Positions 54,617-62,967 of a DNA stretch of 64,000 nucleotides are shown here, piece by piece (position 1 is the first letter of the stretch; each line of letters begins with the position of its first letter). The translations under genes were made by a program, and so were the position numbers. Below the pieces are notes generated by a model that saw only the letters and a list, made by a program, of their open reading frames with translations, was not told the DNA's origin and made no database searches. This DNA comes from Dyadobacter sp. CY343 (GTDB taxonomy: Bacteria > Bacteroidota > Bacteroidia > Cytophagales > Spirosomataceae). The stretch lies in assembly GCF_021390335.1 (NCBI RefSeq), contig NZ_JAJUXK010000004.1, positions 1,272,897 to 1,336,896 on the forward strand. Reading direction: 5' to 3'.

Positions 54617-55222
54617 ATGGCTTTTACACTTGATCCCTTACCTTACGCAAATAATGCATTGGAACCACATTTCGATGCATTGACCATGGAAATTCACCAC
54701 GATCGTCACCACCAGGCTTATGTTACCAATTTGAATGCAGCGGTAGCAGGCACTGAACTGGAAGGCAAAAGCATAGAAGAAATTATCGCGAATATCAGCA
54801 AGGCACCAGCACCGGTACGCAACAATGGCGGCGGTCACTGGAACCACGCGTTTTTCTGGAAATCACTTTCTGCAAGCGGCGGCGGTGAGCCAACCGGTAA
54901 ATTAGGTGAAGCGATCACAGCTAAATTCGGTTCGTTCGCAGCATTTAAAGACGAGTTCAAAAAAGCAGCAACAGGCCGTTTCGGTTCAGGCTGGGCTTGG
55001 TTGATCAAATCGGGCGACGGCGTTGCGATCACATCGACTCCAAACCAGGATAACCCATTGATGGACATTGCTGAAACCAAAGGAACACCGATTATCGGTC
55101 TGGACGTTTGGGAGCACGCATACTACCTGAAATACCAAAACAAGCGTCCTGACTACATCGACGCATATTGGAATGTAGTGGATTGGAAAGCTGCTGACGC
55201 ACTTTACACTTCTGCGAGCTAA
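54617..55222 (+). CDS. sodA: Superoxide dismutase, Mn-type
   Basis: 201 residues. It converts superoxide to peroxide and oxygen in the cytosol. Metal ligands: His27 (MEIHHDRHH), His in [10 protein letters not shown] (about 80), and Asp/His in [20 protein letters not shown]. The Gly before HWNHAFFW (where Fe-type enzymes have Gln) and the Gln in PNQDNP point to the manganese form. No signal peptide. It may share a transcript with tadA. Ends before a nested inverted repeat. Confidence 0.93.
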   Translation: MAFTLDPLPYANNALEPHFDALTMEIHHDRHHQAYVTNLNAAVAGTELEGKSIEEIIANISKAPAPVRNNGGGHWNHAFFWKSLSASGGGEPTGKLGEAITAKFGSFAAFKDEFKKAATGRFGSGWAWLIKSGDGVAITSTPNQDNPLMDIAETKGTPIIGLDVWEHAYYLKYQNKRPDYIDAYWNVVDWKAADALYTSAS

Positions 55223-55236
55223 TATTTGACTAATGT

Positions 55237-55296
55237 CAAAAGGTTTATAGCCGCGAAATTTTTAGATAAAAATTCTTGCAAGCTGTAAACCTTTTG
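55237..55296. other. Nested inverted repeat between sodA and tRNA-His
   Basis: CAAAAGGTTTATAG (55237-55250) and CTGTAAACCTTTTG (55283-55296) pair in 13 of 14 positions; inside them AATTTTTA/TAAAAATT forms a smaller hairpin. The right arm lies in the spacer of the tRNA-His promoter. It may act as the sodA terminator or as a regulatory structure. Confidence 0.55.
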
Positions 55297-55305
55297 CTAC
55301 TTTTG
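55276..55305 (+). promoter_or_regulatory. Promoter of tRNA-His (TTG-N19-TACTTTTG)
   Basis: TTG at 55276-55278 and TACTTTTG at 55298-55305, spacer 19 bases: an exact match to the Bacteroidota consensus and the same geometry as the tRNA-Arg promoter. Confidence 0.88.
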
Positions 55306-55359
55306 TGTCCTTGAAACGGGGTTAGTATCAATATTTCCCTGAATCGAGACTAGTTAAAC

Positions 55360-55434
55360 GGAGGTTGTAGCTCAGTCGGTTAGAGCGCTAGATTGTGGTT
55401 CTAGAGGTCGCGGGTTCGAGACCCGTCTCCCTCC
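55360..55434 (+). tRNA. tRNA-His(GTG), attachment site of the integrative element
   Basis: G-1 at 55360 as expected for tRNA-His; anticodon stem CTAGA/TCTAG with loop TTGTGGT (anticodon GTG); T-arm GCGGGTTCGAGACCCGT. The acceptor pairs GAGGTTG with CTCCCTC, which leaves two adjacent mismatches (5:68 and 6:67); CAACCTC would be perfect. D-arm and other parts are normal. A terminator and then a tyrosine recombinase follow, the usual setting for insertion into a tRNA 3' end. Confidence 0.85.
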
Positions 55435-55458
55435 CTTGAAATAAGTTCAAAGTCAAAC

Positions 55459-55500
55459 AAAATGCCTGTAAATCAATGATTTGCGGGCATTTTTGTTTTT
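55459..55500 (+). terminator. Terminator after tRNA-His
   Basis: Stem AAAATGCCTGTAAATC / GATTTGCGGGCATTTTT (one or two weak pairs), loop AAT, then T-rich tail. Confidence 0.88.
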
Positions 55501-55532
55501 CAGATTATATCAAAAAATGCAAAAATTCCCAT

Positions 55533-55590
55533 GTTTCCAGTGAGTCTTTCGTGTAGTTCACTCACTTTGAGAAAAAGACTCACTGGAAAC
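55533..55590. repeat. Perfect 17-bp inverted repeat upstream of the integrase
   Basis: GTTTCCAGTGAGTCTTT at 55533-55549 and its exact complement at 55574-55590, with 24 bases between that again contain ACTCACTTT. It has no T run on either side, so it is not a normal terminator. It is placed where integrase arm or core sites would be. Confidence 0.9.
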
Positions 55591-55609
55591 GGCATAACAA
55601 ATTGATAGA

Positions 55610-55636
55610 CAAGATGTTTACGCCGTAAACATCTTG
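55610..55636. repeat. Perfect 12-bp inverted repeat upstream of the integrase
   Basis: CAAGATGTTTAC, GCC, GTAAACATCTTG: a 27-base dyad centred on 55623, 50 bases before the integrase ATG. It fits an operator or a recombinase/excisionase binding site. Confidence 0.88.
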
Positions 55637-55686
55637 ATTGGCAAGCGTGGTAATTCGATATTTAACCACTTTTAAACGCTTGTGTT

Positions 55687-56907
55687 ATGTTGGAGAAAAC
55701 ATTCGGCCTGCTTTTCTATTTAAAGCCCGCCAAGAATCAAAAAGGAACTGTTCGCTACATTTATTTGCGAATTACGGTCGACGGAAAGGTCGCCGAGCTA
55801 TCTACTAAGAAGTTATGGAATACCGAAAGATGGAATTCATCTGTCGGACGGCCTGCCGGAAATAAGGAAGATGCCAAGACGCTTAATGCGTACTTGGACA
55901 TGCTCACTGCCAAAGTTTACCAGGCCAAGAAAATTCTTACCGAGGATGACAAAGAAATTTCTGCGGAAGGGTTGAAAAACATTTTGCTCGGAAAGAGCAA
56001 TGAAACCCGCACCATTCTGGAAGTCTTCCAGCACCACAATGAGCAAATGGAAGCACTCATAGGGCAAGAGTTCGCACCGCTCACTTTGAAACGTTATAAA
56101 ACCGCCAAGGAACATACTGCCTCCTTCATCAAGTGGAAATACAAGAAGGATGACATGGCGATCAAAGACCTGAATTATGAGTTCATTACTGAATTCAACT
56201 TTTGGCTCCGTAGCGCAAGAGGCTGCAATCATAACTCGGCGATCAAGTACATGAGCAATCTAAAAAAGGTGGTGCTGATCTGTGTTAATAACAAGTGGTT
56301 GAAGAAGGATCCGTTTCAGGGCTTCAAGCTGACAAAGAAGGAAGTTGTGAAGCATCCATTGTCGAGGGAAGAATTAAAAAGACTCACTGAAAAAGTATTC
56401 GAAGTGGAAAGGATCAGCCAGGTGCGGGATATCTTTCTATTCTGCTGCTACACGGGACTTGCCTATGTAGATGTGAAGCAGTTGAAGCCTACGGATATTG
56501 TTGTCGGCATGGACGGGGAGCCGTGGATTGATACAACCCGCCAGAAAACGGATGCGCCTACACGCATTCCGTTGCTGGATACGGCGCTGGAAATTGTTGA
56601 GAAGTATAAGGATCATCCGCAGTGCTGTGCCGCGGGTGTCGTGCTGCCGGTTCTGAGTAATCAGAAGATGAATGCTTACTTGAAGGAGATTGCTACCCTG
56701 TGCGGGATCTCGAAGACGCTGACTTTTCATATTGCCCGGCATACGTTTGCTACTACGGTGACGCTGAGTAATAAGGTGCCGATTGAGACGGTTTCCAAAA
56801 TGCTAGGGCATCGGTCTTTGAAGCAGACTATGATTTATGCTAAGATTTTGGATGTGAAGATTAGTGAGGATATGAAGGGGTTGCGGGAGCGGTTAAAGGG
56901 GATGTGA
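55687..56907 (+). CDS. Tyrosine recombinase (Bacteroidota-type integrase)
   Basis: 406 residues. An arm-binding-like N-terminus (1-95, with GTVRYIYLRITVDGK), a SAM-like core-binding domain (about 108-215) and a catalytic domain with His348, Arg351 (HIARHTF), His375 (LGHRS) and nucleophile Tyr384 (IYAKI). The first catalytic Arg, normally in TGLR, is Ala259 (YTGLAYVDV); CTnDOT IntDOT also lacks this Arg. It integrates and excises the element at tRNA-His. Its start is 252 bases after the tRNA. Confidence 0.92.
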   Translation: MLEKTFGLLFYLKPAKNQKGTVRYIYLRITVDGKVAELSTKKLWNTERWNSSVGRPAGNKEDAKTLNAYLDMLTAKVYQAKKILTEDDKEISAEGLKNILLGKSNETRTILEVFQHHNEQMEALIGQEFAPLTLKRYKTAKEHTASFIKWKYKKDDMAIKDLNYEFITEFNFWLRSARGCNHNSAIKYMSNLKKVVLICVNNKWLKKDPFQGFKLTKKEVVKHPLSREELKRLTEKVFEVERISQVRDIFLFCCYTGLAYVDVKQLKPTDIVVGMDGEPWIDTTRQKTDAPTRIPLLDTALEIVEKYKDHPQCCAAGVVLPVLSNQKMNAYLKEIATLCGISKTLTFHIARHTFATTVTLSNKVPIETVSKMLGHRSLKQTMIYAKILDVKISEDMKGLRERLKGM

Positions 56908-57142
56908 TAGACTCTGTGGAGCAAGCGTCATCTCAACAGGGATATGGCTTGCTCCATTACGAATGTACTAGAAGCCCTGTCAAGGCAGAAGCTTTAGTAT
57001 TTCAGCTAGCCAATATTATTAGCTTGTCACGAAACATATCGCGCTCTATAATAAAAACATCTGATTTTCCTAGTTTGTTATATCGTTATCTAGTATCAAG
57101 TAGTTTAACCTTTGGAACATCATTCCGCGACAATAAAATATC
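56908..57142. other. Intergenic stretch between integrase and the helicase gene
   Basis: 235 bases between two converging genes. An 80-residue plus-strand ORF covers it but overlaps the integrase stop, has no family look and no promoter; it is not called. No terminator is obvious. Confidence 0.5.
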
Positions 57143-58963
57143 TTAACTAAGTTTCACAATCCATTGGCCAACATCCTCCTTTGGCACGGCCAGCATCAGA
57201 ATTTTGGTTGGCCTAGTCAGCCCAACGTAAACTGTTCTTAACTCTTCCTCCTCTCCGACCCTTGGGCCATTACGAAGAATACTAATGTAGTTAGAATGTG
57301 TTCCAGCCTTTTTATCGAGCATCAGCAAAACTGCCTCGAATGTCCTGCCTTTAACCGAATGTACTGTTCCATTATAAAATGGCAGCTTGTCCAGATCGTC
57401 GGCTTCTCTCGAGAATATCTCGCTAACTAATAAGTTTCGGTGTTTGTGATCGATTGCGAGACGGAATTTTAAGCTTGTTGCTGTGATTCTTAGGTTAACT
57501 TCCTGGATCCATGAGCCAATTCTCTGCCCCTTTGTTGAAGGCAATAATTTGAGGAATGCAGTCACTTCTGTCCGCTGGACCATAAATCCCTTCTCATCAA
57601 CATACTTTTGGACTAATGTGGCGCTGCAGTGATAATGTGGATCGCTGAGCTTAAACGCCGCATCATAGTACCCCTTTTCTACCAATTGATATCCCTTTCT
57701 GGCATCTCCACGCTCAAAAAGAACTTTCCCGAATAAAATGTCTCTTACGTGATACTGATTTTTTAGCCAGGGAACGATTCCAAATTCAATACCTGTTAAG
57801 TTCGATCCCAAGTACTTCCGCATTGTTTTCCCCCGGAATAGCACTGCTACATTGGATAAATTCACTGGCACTATATTTTGCTCGCATGTAGCGAAAAATT
57901 CTTGAAGAATGGGAATCATGGAAGCAGTATCATTCTTTACATAACCCTTGACAACTGGCTGGTAATCAAAATTGCTAACTTCGTCTCGTGCGGCGCGCAC
58001 ACGGGGAAAGGAAGACAGTGGCAGTGTGAAATCGCAAATTCGTTGAGAACTTCGCCAATTTTCAGTGAGTTCGATCTTATTCCATTGTGCATACTTGCTG
58101 TCGAATAAGGACGGATCTGCATTATTCCATTCATAAATTGCCTGATCTCGATCACCTATTAGCATAATATTTTTTGCGCCAGCTACATTTAAGATTTCGA
58201 TTATTCGCATTTGAATAGCGTCTGTATCCTGCGCTTCATCAATTATAAAGTATTGAAATTTATTTGCTATCGCTCTGGCAATCAAAGGATATTTTGCTAA
58301 GACCTTCATTGAGATGTAATTCGCATCCGCTTGGTTCGCATACCCCATTCGATAATTCTTAAACTTGGAATCGATTACGTCCTGGACCCTCTTATTGACT
58401 CTACCATTTGCGTTGTAATATTTATCAGGCTTCAAAGAAAAATGTATTTCCTGAGCAGCTACGATGGGATAAAGCAGATCGTTAATGTCAAATGAAGTGC
58501 AATCGAAATAACAATCAGGATTTGCCGATACACATTTTTGCTGACCTTTGACTCGGACAAACTTTTTGTCACCTTTTCCCTTAGTCCATGATCTATGTGG
58601 TTGCCCAACAAGTTGTGGACGGCTATTGCAACCCATAATAAGGTGCCCGAAAGGCAAGAACACATAAGTATTTATGAAACTATCAATCGTGCCGATGAAG
58701 TGAGGAAAACCCAACGGAGTGTGAATGCCAAATGATCGACTTAGCTTGTGAGATATTTCTTCGCCAGCAACGTTCGTAAAAGACATCGCCGCTATCCCAA
58801 ATTTTGAAAAGTCCTTTTCCCTCAGAAGTCGTGCTATTCTGGCTGCAACTGAAAAAGTCTTACCGCTTCCCGGACAAGCTCGTGCAACAACACACCCGGC
58901 ATCATACTCGACAATTGCCTTCTGCTGTTCGGAAATCACGAAAGTAAAAGTGTTAGTTTCCAT
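57143..58963 (-). CDS. gajB: UvrD-like helicase, Gabija GajB
   Basis: 606 residues from the ATG at 58963 (a TTG two codons earlier is possible). Superfamily 1 helicase: Walker A ACPGSGKT (29-36), motif II FIIDEAQDTD near 250, motif III IGDRDQAIYEWNNAD near 278, motif IV/V SVKGRTFEAV, motif VI GLTRPTK near 590. It overlaps gajA by 11 bases, so the two are translationally coupled. Next to an OLD-family nuclease this is GajB of a Gabija anti-phage system, where nucleotide depletion activates the nuclease. Confidence 0.88.
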   Translation of the reverse strand: METNTFTFVISEQQKAIVEYDAGCVVARACPGSGKTFSVAARIARLLREKDFSKFGIAAMSFTNVAGEEISHKLSRSFGIHTPLGFPHFIGTIDSFINTYVFLPFGHLIMGCNSRPQLVGQPHRSWTKGKGDKKFVRVKGQQKCVSANPDCYFDCTSFDINDLLYPIVAAQEIHFSLKPDKYYNANGRVNKRVQDVIDSKFKNYRMGYANQADANYISMKVLAKYPLIARAIANKFQYFIIDEAQDTDAIQMRIIEILNVAGAKNIMLIGDRDQAIYEWNNADPSLFDSKYAQWNKIELTENWRSSQRICDFTLPLSSFPRVRAARDEVSNFDYQPVVKGYVKNDTASMIPILQEFFATCEQNIVPVNLSNVAVLFRGKTMRKYLGSNLTGIEFGIVPWLKNQYHVRDILFGKVLFERGDARKGYQLVEKGYYDAAFKLSDPHYHCSATLVQKYVDEKGFMVQRTEVTAFLKLLPSTKGQRIGSWIQEVNLRITATSLKFRLAIDHKHRNLLVSEIFSREADDLDKLPFYNGTVHSVKGRTFEAVLLMLDKKAGTHSNYISILRNGPRVGEEEELRTVYVGLTRPTKILMLAVPKEDVGQWIVKLS

Positions 58964-60950
58964 CAACAACCCAAGTAATCGATCGAGTAATATAGTCAGG
59001 AACTACGAATCTTCTCCTCAAAACCTTTCCAACCAAAGCCTGGCTTAAATGTTCGGCAAACACAGATTTGTCCTTATTCGCGTCCAACTTTGCCACAAAG
59101 TCCAGAGCTCTGGATGAGAGTAATTCCGCAATGCTAAGAAAGGTTGTTCGTGGATGCATCTTCCTATAAATCCACATCATCAATCGATAATTAAGTTCGC
59201 TTGCAATCATTAACTCATATTCAAACGTGTAAGCCGCCAGTTCCACCTTTAAATTGCCTCTACGTAATCCTGTTGCGTTACTCGCTCTGCCGGAGATAGC
59301 ACTTCTTCTATTGTCAATGATATGATTGACATAAGCAGAATAATGATTCAGTGCAGCATGATCAAAGTTATACGCACCGGCAATTATCCGATTACTGCTA
59401 TCGACTACTCCGTCAACAATTAGATGAGAATAAATCTTATTGGCAACCTCCTTGTTGATGCCTTCTGCTTCACTAATGAAGTGAGTTGCTGCTAGGTTGC
59501 CGCGATCGTCATCAGTTAAAATGGAACATCTAGATGGCAGGCGCCTAAGCGGATCGGGCGAATTATACAATCTTGCAAAGGGCTCAAACGCGATGCCACT
59601 AATATTAACAATCTCTATCCCGCTCTTATCAAGATTGTACTTCATATCAATGATCTCAGCCAAAACCGGTAACAGTAGCGCCTCGGAGATGCCCTCCACG
59701 AGAATAGTGCCACTTGAAAAAAATAATTGTGATTTCGTAACATCTAAAAATTTTCGCAGATGCCGCTTATTCTCATCTGTCAAATCCGAGTTTTTAACGG
59801 TAAAAGGTACTAAGAACTCATTCTTTTGTATGACAATCAAATGGTCAAGGTCCGATTTTGCTGTCAAAGTTGGCGAATGAGAAGTCATAAAAACTTGAAG
59901 CGAATGCTCTTTCAATTCATTTAAATAATTGAAGAACGTGTTTTGTCTTTGTGGATGGAGATGAGCTTCTGGTTCCTCAATTAACAGTGAATAGTAGTGC
60001 TCCTTCTTTTCAGCTCTTCGATTTTTTAAGTCACCGAGTACAGCCGAAGCAAATATTAGATTATTCTCGCCCAGACCATTTTGACTTACATCGAAGAATC
60101 TTTGTTTATGTTCTTGTCCTACGGGCAACAAATTGGGCGCAAACACTGGCTTTCGGGTAATTATACCCTTTATGATATTTTCATAGCGATATTCTAGCAG
60201 CCGCAGATGGATTTTTGAGCTTTTAGATCGAATATCAGCCTTTTCAAGGTGCTCATTTACACGTGCCGTACCTGTTGCTATCAAGTTTTTCCAATCAACA
60301 TCCTGGGTAACCTGCTCTATTTGTGAAGCTAACGCGTCCTTTTTAGCTCTATCCAATGAATGTGTTGTACTATTACCTTGATCGTCAACCACAGAATAAC
60401 TGGTAAGATCTTTAAATAAAGAAGTGATCTTATTGTCTCTGGCATAAGGACGCAATTCCTGTTCTGCGTTTCTTAATGGTGCTAAGTAGTTGAAATATAT
60501 GAGCTCGGCTTCGTTTGGATTAATTAACTGCCCAGGTAAATCTCCACCCCAAACATTCCACCGCATTTTGGTTGCCCCCGTCGGTGTTTGTTCTAAAATA
60601 TACCGAAAATGCATTTGTAACTCCTGTTTAGTAGGATCCGCTGGATCTTGCCAGAGCATACTATTAAACAAATGAGGTTCTTCATCATCTTGAATGCAAA
60701 AATGTAGGTCAAACTCAATCGGCTCAGGAACGCAGTCAATATTGTTCGTATCTATAAAGAAATCTTCATCATTTCGGACGCCGATTTGCCTCCACTGGCT
60801 TCCATAGCCTAAACAAATTCTTAATGCGTCAATAATCGCTGTTTTGCCTGAGCTGTTTTCCCCAATAATCACATTTAATCCCTGGTTGAATGTGATTTCT
60901 AGGTTCTTAATGGCCCGAAAACGTCTAATTTTAAAAATCTTGAGATACAT
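58953..60950 (-). CDS. gajA: OLD-family ATPase/TOPRIM nuclease, Gabija GajA
   Basis: 665 residues. ABC-type ATPase: Walker A GENSSGKT (30-37), signature-like GLGENN (292-297), Walker B LLIEEPEAHLHP (322-333), His358 in SHSP. A TOPRIM domain follows with VEGISE (Glu419, Glu423) and TDDDRG (Asp480-482). This is the GajA layout, a DNA nicking endonuclease inhibited by nucleotides. It is longer than the type protein (about 580), mainly in the C-terminal 160 residues. gajB follows in the same transcript; a palindrome lies 28 bases upstream. Confidence 0.88.
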   Translation of the reverse strand: MYLKIFKIRRFRAIKNLEITFNQGLNVIIGENSSGKTAIIDALRICLGYGSQWRQIGVRNDEDFFIDTNNIDCVPEPIEFDLHFCIQDDEEPHLFNSMLWQDPADPTKQELQMHFRYILEQTPTGATKMRWNVWGGDLPGQLINPNEAELIYFNYLAPLRNAEQELRPYARDNKITSLFKDLTSYSVVDDQGNSTTHSLDRAKKDALASQIEQVTQDVDWKNLIATGTARVNEHLEKADIRSKSSKIHLRLLEYRYENIIKGIITRKPVFAPNLLPVGQEHKQRFFDVSQNGLGENNLIFASAVLGDLKNRRAEKKEHYYSLLIEEPEAHLHPQRQNTFFNYLNELKEHSLQVFMTSHSPTLTAKSDLDHLIVIQKNEFLVPFTVKNSDLTDENKRHLRKFLDVTKSQLFFSSGTILVEGISEALLLPVLAEIIDMKYNLDKSGIEIVNISGIAFEPFARLYNSPDPLRRLPSRCSILTDDDRGNLAATHFISEAEGINKEVANKIYSHLIVDGVVDSSNRIIAGAYNFDHAALNHYSAYVNHIIDNRRSAISGRASNATGLRRGNLKVELAAYTFEYELMIASELNYRLMMWIYRKMHPRTTFLSIAELLSSRALDFVAKLDANKDKSVFAEHLSQALVGKVLRRRFVVPDYITRSITWVVDGN

Positions 60951-60977
60951 AGTGCTATCAGGGGAGGCGGTTCATTA

Positions 60978-60994
60978 ATATTTCAAGGAAATAT
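60978..60994. promoter_or_regulatory. Palindrome upstream of gajA
   Basis: ATATTTC / GAAATAT with 3 bases between, 28 bases before the gajA ATG, in the 257-base divergent gap between gajA and the nuclease gene. An operator is possible. The gap holds nothing else clear; no TAnnTTTG box with TTG was found. Confidence 0.4.
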
Positions 60995-61207
60995 ATGATA
61001 TTAGATTAAGTATCCATTAAGTCACGATAAAATTCTAGTAATAGTTAAGACAACTGAAAGTTCTTAATCATTTCATATCTCGCTGTTTTTTGTGACATCC
61101 AACCAGAATTTAAAACGTAGCGAGCCATAACTATAATTGCTTAATAACCAGACCATTATACCAAAAAGAAAAATCATTTTAAAAAAAAATTTTCCGCCAT
61201 TTATACT

Positions 61208-62812
61208 GTGAAGAATAAAGTTATTAAGGGCAGTGTGACATCGTTAGTTTCTGACGCATATAATAAATTTTTAGTGTCCATACTTGCTGAAAGACTATGT
61301 GAATCTGGCAGCGTCTTAAAAGATCTTTTAACAAGTCAATTCAACATAACGCCCGACAATGCACGTAAAGTAATTAGCAGAGCATCAAATTCAAAGCTCA
61401 TAAAATCTTCTGATCCCTTTACATTCGGGAAGGGGCAATTCATCTATTTACTAGCAGATAAAGACCTGGATGTCGAAAAGGTAAAAAGTATTTGTAAGGA
61501 TAATAGGCCTCCAATATTCCGGTTATTGAAAGCATTAGATGAAAACAATGGGATTATATCATACTATGAAGCCTTGAAAATAACTGCCTCGCCCCTCGAG
61601 CCGAGCACAACAAAGGTTTCAAATTTGGATGATATAACTAATCTGTTAAGGAAGCTTGACATTATCTATATCAGAACAGTCGATGAAGTAAAATATCTAC
61701 TTTATCTTAAGGAAGGTAATCAACATACCGATGATCATGAGAGCGCCCTTATTACTGACCACCGCTCAAAGATGTATATCGACAGCAGCATGCTGCCAGA
61801 TATTTTGCGATGGCTTGCAAAGTGCAATATGATAACTACCACCCAGAGTCCATATAGAAATCGAAATTCACCGTCAATTGGCGCCAAGTTGAATAATCTC
61901 GTTTGGGACGCTACGAGTTTCACCAGGGCTACTGGTATTAATCCAATTGTTGGATCAAAGGCAGATAGTAAGGAAAAGCAAACACTTGTTGTGCTAGATG
62001 TTGTCCTTTCCAGCGAATACCTTGAAGCATATTTAGATGGCTTTTACAATAGAATCCAAATCGTACTTAATTCAACCAAACAAGGCACAAGGAAGGTAAT
62101 GCCAGTCATTATATACAGTGAATGTTCTGAGGCAGTACAAGGTAGGATCAGAAAACTCGGCTTCATATCATATGACATTGGATCGATTTTCGGGACTAAA
62201 ATTTATCAAGTTCTAAAAACTCTCAAAAAAGTGAAAAATGTTCAATTGATGGAAAATGTTGATAAAACCGTTGAGAATTTGCTATCAATTATCAAAGATT
62301 CTGGACAAGAAGATAGTCTCAGAACTTTGAAGGGGCTTTTATTTGAGGCGCTATTATTTCCACTCCTAAAAACATTGTATCCAAACTCCATCATTGAACC
62401 AAACAAGAAATTAACAGTAGACGGCAAAACGCGTGAATTCGACTACATTATTAAAGCTTCAAATCCTGTTGAAATCGTCCTAATAGAATTAAAGGGCTAT
62501 TCGGCATCGGCTGCGATTCCAGTCGGCGACCATGAGACGAAGGACACTCTTGGATATTTTTTCCGAGGATCGGTACCCCTTGCTCAGAAATATTTCAAGA
62601 AAAACTCTCTATTCGACTACAACATTAGGGCTGCATTTCTGACATCAGGAACATTTTGGAAGGATGGACGCGAATTTTTGAAGCATATTGGAAGTGGTAA
62701 ACTTCAATCTAGTGTATTGGGTGTTAGCTACGATCGAGAAGATTTAATAACGCTTCTTAAAAAATACGAGTTTAAGAGGGCCGCAAGGATCATTGATGAT
62801 TTTTTCTGTTGA
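61208..62812 (+). CDS. Unrecognised protein with winged-helix-like segments and PD-(D/E)XK nuclease core
   Basis: 534 residues from a GTG start. No known family is recognised. Residues about 15-85, 100-170 and 185-215 look like winged-helix units (LLTSQFNITPDNARKVISRA; IISYYEALKITAS). A middle alpha/beta part (about 225-340) has TLVVLDVVLSSEYLEAYLDG and may be a second, degenerate nuclease fold. The C-terminus has the PD-(D/E)XK pattern: Glu380, Asp412 (REFDYII) and Glu427-x-Lys429 (VLIELKGY). It is divergent from gajA. Likely a defence-island nuclease that reads DNA or a regulator fused to a nuclease. Confidence 0.7.
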   Translation: MKNKVIKGSVTSLVSDAYNKFLVSILAERLCESGSVLKDLLTSQFNITPDNARKVISRASNSKLIKSSDPFTFGKGQFIYLLADKDLDVEKVKSICKDNRPPIFRLLKALDENNGIISYYEALKITASPLEPSTTKVSNLDDITNLLRKLDIIYIRTVDEVKYLLYLKEGNQHTDDHESALITDHRSKMYIDSSMLPDILRWLAKCNMITTTQSPYRNRNSPSIGAKLNNLVWDATSFTRATGINPIVGSKADSKEKQTLVVLDVVLSSEYLEAYLDGFYNRIQIVLNSTKQGTRKVMPVIIYSECSEAVQGRIRKLGFISYDIGSIFGTKIYQVLKTLKKVKNVQLMENVDKTVENLLSIIKDSGQEDSLRTLKGLLFEALLFPLLKTLYPNSIIEPNKKLTVDGKTREFDYIIKASNPVEIVLIELKGYSASAAIPVGDHETKDTLGYFFRGSVPLAQKYFKKNSLFDYNIRAAFLTSGTFWKDGREFLKHIGSGKLQSSVLGVSYDREDLITLLKKYEFKRAARIIDDFFC

Positions 62813-62967
62813 GATAAGAAGCTTCAATCAACAATGCTAGAGTTTATGTATTTCTCCTGTCACATTTTCTAGCTATACTATCTGTAAGTGATCAACATTA
62901 AATCACTCAGCTTTCTTGGTTGGAGGTACCTCAGACTAACATTAGCCGTACTCTTATTTTGGATAGT
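62813..62967. other. Gap between converging nuclease and membrane-protein genes
   Basis: 155 bases, no gene and no clear terminator. A plus-strand ORF of 113 residues that starts here is antisense to the next gene and is not called. Confidence 0.4.

Noticed and set aside
56904..57146. 80-residue plus-strand ORF after the integrase
   Set aside because: It overlaps the integrase stop, shows no family pattern and no promoter.
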